Below, in pieces: positions 38,756-44,224 of a stretch of 44,224 nt of DNA. Under the pieces are notes generated by a model, which saw only the letters and a program-made list of their open reading frames with translations, had not been told where the DNA came from and made no database searches. A program made the position numbers and the translations under genes. The first letter of the stretch is position 1. Each line of letters opens with the position of its first letter. The stretch comes from Gemmatimonadales bacterium UBA7889 (lineage in GTDB: Bacteria; Gemmatimonadota; Gemmatimonadetes; Longimicrobiales; Gaopeijiaceae): positions 1,872 to 46,095 of the forward strand of contig DLRL01000031.1 in assembly GCA_002501085.1 (NCBI GenBank), read 5' to 3'.

Positions 38756-40597
38756 TCAACCCTTAGCCCTCTTTGCCGCCTTCTTTCTCGTATTTTGGTC
38801 GAGAACCGTTTTCCGGAGTCGGACTGCGTCGGGTGTGATCTCAATCAACTCGTCATCCTCAATAAACTCTAGCGCCATTTCCAGCGTAATCCTTCTAGGA
38901 GGCTCTAGTTTGATGCTCTCATCCGAACCGGCAGCCCTCATGTTCGTGAGTTTCTTTTCCTTACCAACGTTTACATCGAGGTCACCCGGCCTGGCGTTTT
39001 CTCCAACAATCATCCCACCATAAACCTCTTCACCAGGTGACACAAAGAGAGTGCCTCGTTCTTGGAGATTTTGCAGAGCGAATCCGACTGCCCTACCAAC
39101 CCGATCGGCAACAAGCACGCCTCGCCCTCGGCCCTTGAGCACTCCGGCCCATGTGCCCCAAGAGTGGAACTGATGATGAAGAACACCGTCTCCGCGAGTG
39201 TCAGTGAGGAATTCTGACCGGTAGCCAACAAGTCCACGGGCGGGAACACGTAAGCTTAGTCTAGTGGTTCCCGAGTCACCCATCGGTCGCAGATCTGTCA
39301 TCTCTCCTTTTCTGGATCCTAGCTTCTCGATAACGGTGCCAACTAGTTCAGAGGGGACCTCAATTAGTGCCTCCTCGTAAGGCTCCTGTAATTCTCCATC
39401 AACACCGGTCCGAGTTATCACCCTCGGTCGCGAAACCTGAAACTCATAACCCTCCCGTCGCATCGTCTCGATGAGTATGGATAAGTGAAGCTCGCCACGC
39501 CCGCTTACCGTCAGGGTCTCTGGCTGCTCCGTATCCTCAACGCGCAGAGCCACATTCTGTTCTAGTTCCCTATATAGTCGCTCACGGAGGTGTCGGCTTG
39601 TCACAAATTTGCCGGACTGTCCTGCAAATGGTGAGTTATTGACCGTGAAGTCCATGGACAAGGTAGGCTCTTCGACCGCGATCCCGAGTAAACGCTCCTG
39701 ATGCTCTGGATCACTCAACGTTTTCCCGATCTCCACACCTTCAATCCCGGTGAGTGCTACGATATCGCCTGCGTTTACCTGCTCAACCTCAATACGTTCT
39801 AGCCCACTAAACGTGTAGAGCTTAGCAACCTTAGCCTCTTCAGCCTCAGTTACATCGTCGACCATGCCAGGGCTACCAACATCAAGAAGAGCAACACGCT
39901 GGCCCACACATACCTGCCCCCGCTCTATGCGCCCGATGGCAATCCGGCCCAAATAAGAAGAGTGATCAAGGGTTGAGACCAGCATCTGAAACGGACCAGT
40001 GGAATCGACCTCCGGTTCCGGAAAGTGCGATACAATTCCATCAAACAGTGGCCTTAAGTCTCCTTCACTTAGCTCCGGAGTATCTCCTGCCCAACCGTCA
40101 CGCCCCACAGCGTATAGAAATGGTGAATCAAGCTGCCGTTCAGTCGCTTCCAAATCCATGAAAAGCTCTAGTACTTCATCATGCACCTCGGCCGGACGAG
40201 CATCCCCGCGGTCGATCTTGTTGATCACCACGAGTGAGAGGAGTTCAAGCTCAAGAGCCTTTCTCGTAACAAAACGAGTCTGTGGCATAGGCCCTTCCGC
40301 TGCATCCACGAGCAGGACAACTCCATCGACCATTCTCAGAATCCGTTCTACTTCACCCCCGAAGTCGGCATGTCCTGGGGTATCAACAATGTTGATCTTC
40401 ACCTCATTCCAATACACTGCAGTATTCTTGGCAAGAATTGTGATCCCCCGCTCTCGCTCTAGGGGATTCGAATCCAAAACACGCTCCTGCACCTGCTGGT
40501 TGTCACGAAAGACTCCGGCTTGCCGAAACATCTGATCGACTAGAGTGGTTTTTCCGTGATCAACGTGTGCGATTATGGCAATATTGCGGATGGGCAT
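38756..40597 (-). CDS. typA: Translational GTPase TypA/BipA
   Basis: A ribosome-associated GTPase of the EF-G-like family, involved in 50S assembly and stress adaptation. The 613-residue length is typical. Motifs: G1 AHVDHGKTT (residues 10-18), switch region RERGITILAKNTAV, G3 DTPGHADFGGE, G4 NKIDRGDARP. The C-terminal TypA-specific part includes SGRGELHLSILIETMRREGYE, GSRKGEM and GLVGYRSEFLTDTRG. The ATG at 40597 is divergent from the M20 peptidase gene. There are no signs of truncation or odd residues. Confidence 0.97.
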   Translation of the reverse strand: MPIRNIAIIAHVDHGKTTLVDQMFRQAGVFRDNQQVQERVLDSNPLERERGITILAKNTAVYWNEVKINIVDTPGHADFGGEVERILRMVDGVVLLVDAAEGPMPQTRFVTRKALELELLSLVVINKIDRGDARPAEVHDEVLELFMDLEATERQLDSPFLYAVGRDGWAGDTPELSEGDLRPLFDGIVSHFPEPEVDSTGPFQMLVSTLDHSSYLGRIAIGRIERGQVCVGQRVALLDVGSPGMVDDVTEAEEAKVAKLYTFSGLERIEVEQVNAGDIVALTGIEGVEIGKTLSDPEHQERLLGIAVEEPTLSMDFTVNNSPFAGQSGKFVTSRHLRERLYRELEQNVALRVEDTEQPETLTVSGRGELHLSILIETMRREGYEFQVSRPRVITRTGVDGELQEPYEEALIEVPSELVGTVIEKLGSRKGEMTDLRPMGDSGTTRLSLRVPARGLVGYRSEFLTDTRGDGVLHHQFHSWGTWAGVLKGRGRGVLVADRVGRAVGFALQNLQERGTLFVSPGEEVYGGMIVGENARPGDLDVNVGKEKKLTNMRAAGSDESIKLEPPRRITLEMALEFIEDDELIEITPDAVRLRKTVLDQNTRKKAAKRAKG

Positions 40598-40663
40598 TGT
40601 TCGGGCGGTCCCCGGCGACCGAGACGCTGAGATCAGAGCCCGTTAAGTTAATCGCTTTCCTTC

Positions 40664-40669
40664 TATACT
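40664..40669 (+). promoter_or_regulatory. Likely -10 element for the M20 peptidase gene
   Basis: TATACT (five of six consensus matches) lies 33 bases before the TTG start at 40702. No good -35 hexamer is seen at 16-18 bases upstream. It would give a leader of about 26 bases. Confidence 0.35.
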
Positions 40670-40701
40670 CTCAGTGCAAAACCTCATCGGAGTCACTTCT
40701 C

Positions 40702-42003
40702 TTGCGAACTATTTCTTCGGCACTATTCGCCCTAGTGGCCATCCTGGTACCCGATTTTTCCCTGCTCTCTGCTCAGGAGTTAGCTCCTGCGTACGCCGCA
40801 GAGGCCCGCGAGCTAGCGGTAGATCCTCAAATTGTGAAAGCGTTTGCGCTTGCTGAAGAGCTAGATCAGTGGTCCCTCGAGAGACTGATTGAACTGACAG
40901 AGATTCCGGCACCTCCATTCTTAGAAGAAGCTAGGGGTCGGCGTTTTGCTGAGTTACTAAAACAGTTTGGTGCAGATTCCGTCTGGACCGACATAGAAGG
41001 AAATGTGATTGGGCTGCGCCGTGGCCGAGGGAGGGAAAGGACGATTGGTTTCGGTGGCCACCTGGACACAGTCTTCCCGGAGGGAACTGATGTCACAGTC
41101 CGCCAGGTTGGCGACACCCTCTTCGCACCTGGGATTGGCGATGATACTCGGGGGCTAGTTGTTGTGCTGACAGCTCTTCGGGCGATGGAAGAGGCCGGAG
41201 TTGAAACTGAGGACGATATTCTCTTCGTTGGCGTGGTAGGAGAGGAAGGTCTCGGAGACCTCAGGGGGATGAAGCATTTATTTCGTGCTACGAATGAGGC
41301 GCCTGACGTTTGGATTGATGTCGACGGTGGTGGCCTTAGTCGATTAGTCACTATGGGATTGGGTTCCGTTCGTTACCGCGTCGCTTTTAATGGGCCAGGA
41401 GGGCACTCGTGGGGTGCCTTCGGCCTGGTAAATCCAGCACACGCAATGAGCCGGGCCGTTCGGTACTTTCAAGATATTGCAGATACTCTTACGAGGAATG
41501 GGGCCCGTACCAGCTATAACGTAGGCCGAATCGGAGGGGGGACTTCAGTAAACTCGATCCCTGCAGAAACATGGATGGAGGTCGATATGCGCTCGGAAAA
41601 TCCCGAGAGTCTCGACCGTATCGAACAAGTCTTCTTGGACGCGATGAACCGTGGATTAAACGAAGAGAACCGCCTCCGTCGTAGTGGACCCCCTCTGACA
41701 CTTGAGAACAGAAAAGTGGGAGACAGGCCTTCTGGCTCCCTCGAATCATCACTCCCACTCATCCAGCGAGCATTGGCCACTACTGCAATTTTTGGTGTGT
41801 CAGCTGAACTGGCTCGATCATCAACAGACTCGAACGTCCCAATCGCACAAGGGGTTCCAGCAGTAACCATTGGCCGAGGAGGTGTCGGAGGTGAGGGGCA
41901 CTCGCCTGGGGAGTGGTGGATCAACCAAGATGGCCATCTTGCGATACAACGCGCTTTGTTGCTTGTTGTGGCTGAAGCAGGCCTCGCTAATCCCATTTCC
42001 TAG
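40702..42003 (+). CDS. M20-family metallopeptidase, exported
   Basis: The start is TTG at 40702, with GGAG nine bases upstream, followed at once by a signal peptide (RTISSALFALVAILVPDFSL, cut after LLSAQ). The reading frame is also open upstream to 40567, where no start fits. The 433-residue protein has the M20 zinc-binding pieces GFGGHLDTVFP (His and Asp), APGIGDDTRGL (Asp), VGVVGEEGLGD (general base Glu), and a lid with GPGGHSWGAFGLVNPAHAMS. GRGGVGGEGHSPGEWW near the end has the last His. It resembles carboxypeptidase G2/PepT-type enzymes. It is divergent from typA and probably acts on peptides or acylated amino acids outside the cytoplasm. Confidence 0.9.
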   Translation: MRTISSALFALVAILVPDFSLLSAQELAPAYAAEARELAVDPQIVKAFALAEELDQWSLERLIELTEIPAPPFLEEARGRRFAELLKQFGADSVWTDIEGNVIGLRRGRGRERTIGFGGHLDTVFPEGTDVTVRQVGDTLFAPGIGDDTRGLVVVLTALRAMEEAGVETEDDILFVGVVGEEGLGDLRGMKHLFRATNEAPDVWIDVDGGGLSRLVTMGLGSVRYRVAFNGPGGHSWGAFGLVNPAHAMSRAVRYFQDIADTLTRNGARTSYNVGRIGGGTSVNSIPAETWMEVDMRSENPESLDRIEQVFLDAMNRGLNEENRLRRSGPPLTLENRKVGDRPSGSLESSLPLIQRALATTAIFGVSAELARSSTDSNVPIAQGVPAVTIGRGGVGGEGHSPGEWWINQDGHLAIQRALLLVVAEAGLANPIS

Positions 42004-42050
42004 GATCACTCTGGGATGCGCAGACACATGGATTGGTGCTAGGATTTAGG

Positions 42051-42485
42051 ATGCACTACGAACAGGCCACCAGTGGTATCCGCGTGCGGGTTCAGCCGCG
42101 CTTCTCTCTCTCTGATTCAGATCCGGAGGATGGGGTTTACGTATTTTCCTACGAGATAGAGATGGAAAACCAAGGTGATACAACTGCACAGCTACTCTTC
42201 CGACATTGGAGAATCCACGATTCAATCGGAGATGATACTGAAGTAGACGGTGAAGGGGTTGTCGGCATGAAGCCAGTGCTTAACCCTGGAGAATCTCACA
42301 TGTACAAAAGCTTCTGTGTGCTCCGATCTCCGGTCGGTTATATGGAGGGTTACTACACATTCGTAAGACCTGATGGAGAACGCTTCCGTGCTGAAGTGCC
42401 CCGATTCGAGCTGAACGGCCCAATAATCATCCCGAATGCAATCCATACTGATGACCAGAGCGACAATGTACAGGAGATGAACTGA
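42051..42485 (+). CDS. apaG: ApaG-domain protein
   Basis: ApaG is a fibronectin-III-like cytoplasmic protein linked to diadenosine tetraphosphate metabolism and, in some bacteria, magnesium or cobalt tolerance. The 144-residue protein shows IRVRVQPRFSLSDSDPEDG, FSYEIEMENQGDTTAQLLFR, the GEGVVG glycine-rich loop and YMEGYYTFVRPDGERFRAEV. This agrees closely with ApaG and is a little longer than usual at the C-terminus. The ATG at 42051 follows AGGATTTAGG; a TTG at 42033 is less likely. It is 47 bases after the peptidase gene. Confidence 0.93.
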   Translation: MHYEQATSGIRVRVQPRFSLSDSDPEDGVYVFSYEIEMENQGDTTAQLLFRHWRIHDSIGDDTEVDGEGVVGMKPVLNPGESHMYKSFCVLRSPVGYMEGYYTFVRPDGERFRAEVPRFELNGPIIIPNAIHTDDQSDNVQEMN

Positions 42486-42531
42486 CTACTCAGTCTGTTT
42501 AAAGATTATCAAACCTGTTTTTGCGAGGGCG

Positions 42532-42558
42532 TTGGCAGTGCTTACCCGATGTTATTAT
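42532..42558 (+). promoter_or_regulatory. Possible promoter of the 42607 gene
   Basis: TTGGCA (42532-42537) and TATTAT (42553-42558) resemble -35 and -10 elements but are separated by 15 bases, two fewer than ideal. They would give a transcript starting about 40 bases before the GTG at 42607. Confidence 0.3.
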
Positions 42559-42582
42559 CGTTTACTGCTTTAACCACCTCAT

Positions 42583-42600
42583 CCCTGTCGTATATCAGGG
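42583..42600 (+). promoter_or_regulatory. Hairpin covering the ribosome binding site of the 42607 gene
   Basis: CCCTG (42583-42587) pairs with CAGGG (42596-42600), and a U-G pair can extend it. CAGGGGG is the only purine-rich ribosome binding sequence before the GTG at 42607, so the stem could restrict translation. Confidence 0.35.
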
Positions 42601-42606
42601 GGAAAT

Positions 42607-42798
42607 GTGAACGATTCCGTCGCCATTGATGCTAAGCGTATTCTGCTTCGCTATGGAGCACCAATCGCTGTGTTAGATAAGGTATCTGAGTCTCACCGTG
42701 TGGATTTCGCACGTGTGATTGCTCGGACGACCCTCGCTAGCCGGGAACCGCGGCTTAAAGAGCTTCTTATAGAACACGGTTATCTAGAAGAAGACTGA
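42607..42798 (+). CDS. Unrecognised 63-residue protein
   Basis: The product starts MNDSVAIDAKRILLRYGAPI and ends KELLIEHGYLEED; it is a compact, charged helical protein without signal peptide or membrane helix. I do not recognise a family. The GTG at 42607 follows a purine-rich AGGGGGAAAT, and a stretch of plausible promoter sequence precedes it, so the gene is likely real. It lies alone between apaG and the deacylase gene. The function is unknown. Confidence 0.6.
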   Translation: MNDSVAIDAKRILLRYGAPIAVLDKVSESHRVDFARVIARTTLASREPRLKELLIEHGYLEED

Positions 42799-42830
42799 AG
42801 CCTGGGGCTTAAGTAATCGACGGCATCCTC

Positions 42831-42852
42831 CCCTGGGCATTCAAGCCTAGGG
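42831..42852. repeat. Hairpin after the 42607 gene
   Basis: CCCTGGGC (42831-42838) pairs with GCCTAGGG (42845-42852), one G-U pair included, with a six-base loop. It lies 33 bases after the stop and has no immediate T-run, so a terminator role is only possible. Confidence 0.3.
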
Positions 42853-42898
42853 ACTCAACCGTCTATCTTTCTGTTAGTCGGCTAACGCACTCGTCCTC

Positions 42899-42952
42899 CA
42901 CTCGAAGACATTCTCCTGCTCGAAGCAGAGAATACTCTCACGTTGTCGAGTG
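42899..42952 (+). promoter_or_regulatory. Two-tier hairpin in the leader of the deacylase gene
   Basis: An outer stem CACTCGA/TCGAGTG (42899-42905 with 42946-42952) encloses an inner stem ATTCT-C-CTGCT/AGCAG-AGAAT (42910-42920 with 42924-42933), which has one bulged base and a CGA loop. It ends 64 bases before the ATG at 43017. The position suits a leader control element; no known riboswitch pattern was recognised. Confidence 0.35.
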
Positions 42953-43016
42953 CCTTACTCTCTCATCGCTGCAGCCTAAGGCTTAGCTTGCCCGGATCCC
43001 TTCCTGGAGAGGACCT

Positions 43017-44224
43017 ATGATTCTTCGAGCTATCACGCTCCTTACTGTAATCGCACTCGCCAAACCATTGTCAGCACAGGAACAGACAGTGCTGATCAGG
43101 AATGGACGTGTGATGGATGGTTCGGGTAATCCTTGGGTGCGTGCTGACGTGCTTATACAAGGGGACAAGATCATAGAGATCGGAGACCTAGGTGACGCAT
43201 CAGCGGATGAAGTGATCGATGCAACCGGGCTATACGTCACCCCTGGGTTCATTGATACACACTCCCATTCTGGCCCAGGACTGGCCTCCGCAGGCCTCAG
43301 CCATGCAGAGCCACTCCTCGCAATGGGCCTCACAACCATTTTCGCAAATCCTGACGGCGGCGGGCCCATCGATTTGAATGCGCAACGTGCCGACCTTGAA
43401 AGAGATGGGCTAGGCGTCAATGTAGCCCAGTTGATAGGCCATGGGTCCGTAAGGTCACGGGTAATCGGCCAACAGGACCGCGTGGCTTCATCTGCGGAAT
43501 TAGAACGCATGCGAGTCCTCGTCCGTGATGCCATGGAAGAGGGGGCTTGGGGCCTATCCTCAGGCACCTTCTACGTTCCGGGCAATTATGCGCCACCGGA
43601 AGAAATCGAAGAGCTTGCCAAAGTCGTCGCCCCCTACAGGGGCTCTTACACGAGTCACTACCGCGATGAGTCCACTTACAGTGTTGGGCTAATCGCTGCC
43701 GTAGACGAAGTGATCAACGTAGGCCGTGTTGCAGGCATCCCAGCAATTCTCACTCACGTTAAGGCTCTAGGGCCATTCGTCTGGGGATATGGAGCAGCGA
43801 TCGTTCAGCGTGTAGAACGCGCCCGCAAAGAAGGGGTCCAGGTCTTCGCGGACCAGTACCCCTATACCGCCTCCGCCACAGGCCTAGAGGCTGCCCTCTT
43901 GCCTCGTTGGTCCCAGGCCGGAGGCCGAGACTCACTGATGGCTCGTCTGGATAACCCTCGGATACTAGAACGTATCAAGGAGGGGATGATTGAGGGGCTT
44001 GCCCGACGAGGTGGGGCAGACCGCATCCAATTCCGCAGATACCGTCCTAACGAATCAATCGAAGGACAGCTCCTGAGTGAGGTCGCTGAAGAGAGGGGTC
44101 AGCATCCTATCGACACGGCTATTGACCTCATCAAGGCCGGAAGCGTGAGCATTGTCTCATACAATATGAACGATGAGGACGTAGAAACACTGATGGTGCA
44201 GCCGTGGACCATGACTTCTTCAGA
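43017..44224 (+). CDS. N-acyl-D-amino-acid deacylase family amidohydrolase, exported (cut by window edge)
   Basis: The gene is open to the window end (402 codons seen). ATG 43017 follows GGAGAGGA and starts with a signal peptide (ILRAITLLTVIALAKPLSAQ). The amidohydrolase metal motif is DTHSHSG about residues 80-86, followed by GLSSGTFYVPGNYA, then SHYRDES and ILTHVKALG with further His ligands. This matches the D-aminoacylase/dihydroorotase-like group. In D-aminoacylases a Cys ligand sits in a TTVV.GNCG segment; here it reads TTIFANPDGGG, so that Cys is absent and the metal site may differ. The signal peptide indicates periplasmic action on acylated amino acids or peptides. Confidence 0.88.
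   Translation, partial: MILRAITLLTVIALAKPLSAQEQTVLIRNGRVMDGSGNPWVRADVLIQGDKIIEIGDLGDASADEVIDATGLYVTPGFIDTHSHSGPGLASAGLSHAEPLLAMGLTTIFANPDGGGPIDLNAQRADLERDGLGVNVAQLIGHGSVRSRVIGQQDRVASSAELERMRVLVRDAMEEGAWGLSSGTFYVPGNYAPPEEIEELAKVVAPYRGSYTSHYRDESTYSVGLIAAVDEVINVGRVAGIPAILTHVKALGPFVWGYGAAIVQRVERARKEGVQVFADQYPYTASATGLEAALLPRWSQAGGRDSLMARLDNPRILERIKEGMIEGLARRGGADRIQFRRYRPNESIEGQLLSEVAEERGQHPIDTAIDLIKAGSVSIVSYNMNDEDVETLMVQPWTMTSS

Noticed and set aside
40462..40475. GATTCGAATCC resembling a tRNA T-loop
   Set aside because: It lies inside the typA coding sequence, in the region encoding the switch I segment.

Overview
The window suggests a Gram-negative bacterium that is probably uncultured and marine or host-associated, of moderate GC. 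I lean towards a Gemmatimonadota-like lineage. This rests on gene repertoire: many secreted peptidases and amidohydrolases with signal peptides, a TRAP transporter, LPS genes, and unrecognised proteins interleaved with housekeeping genes. No rRNA or tRNA was seen, so the placement is inference. GTG and TTG starts are common, several of them with good ribosome binding sites.

Layout. 1-5.9 kb: replication and repair genes recF-dciA-gyrB (minus; gyrB is cut by the window edge) with ssb divergent. Then come a small ribbon-helix-helix-like protein, two unrecognised proteins that share a C-terminal domain, a third unrecognised gene preceded by a multi-hairpin leader ending in an intrinsic terminator, and rpsU. 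5.9-12.9 kb (minus): 3-hydroxyacyl-CoA dehydrogenase, thiolase, an isopropylmalate/isocitrate dehydrogenase homologue, a cupredoxin-like lipoprotein, a TPR protein, a zinc-ribbon protein, a Tat-exported glycosylasparaginase and a small protein with a clear terminator. 13.1-16.1 kb (plus): a hydantoinase-B protein, a DUF6941-like protein, a Kdo-kinase-like LPS kinase and the amputated start of a family 9 glycosyltransferase. 16.1-22.2 kb (minus): a cell-envelope block with a TonB-like protein, a small membrane protein, an MsbA-like ABC exporter, an LpxL-like acyltransferase, a family 2 glycosyltransferase, a DUF3108 protein and an ICMT-like methyltransferase. 22.4-24.5 kb (plus): haem O synthase and a self-processing S58 peptidase.

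24.5-30.6 kb (minus): a tightly coupled operon of class V aminotransferase, TRAP transporter DctP-DctQ-DctM, enoyl-CoA hydratase-like protein and type III CoA-transferase. Divergent to it is a 959-residue FAD/4Fe-4S D-2-hydroxyacid dehydrogenase, which converges on a second class V aminotransferase plus serA. The two blocks point to glyoxylate, serine and hydroxyacid metabolism and to uptake and CoA activation of an unknown organic acid. 36.4-44.2 kb: dCMP deaminase with an apparent one-base deletion in a C-run at its start, an M14 carboxypeptidase, typA, an M20 peptidase, apaG, a small unknown gene, and an amidohydrolase of the N-acyl-D-amino-acid deacylase type running off the window.

Most worth follow-up are the structured leader at 4.6-4.8 kb, the bistable hairpin before the aminotransferase-serA pair, the paralogous orphan domain near ssb, the glycosyltransferase remnant, the dCMP deaminase frameshift, and the aminotransferase-TRAP-CoA operon. 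No CRISPR array, insertion sequence, prophage or tRNA was found.
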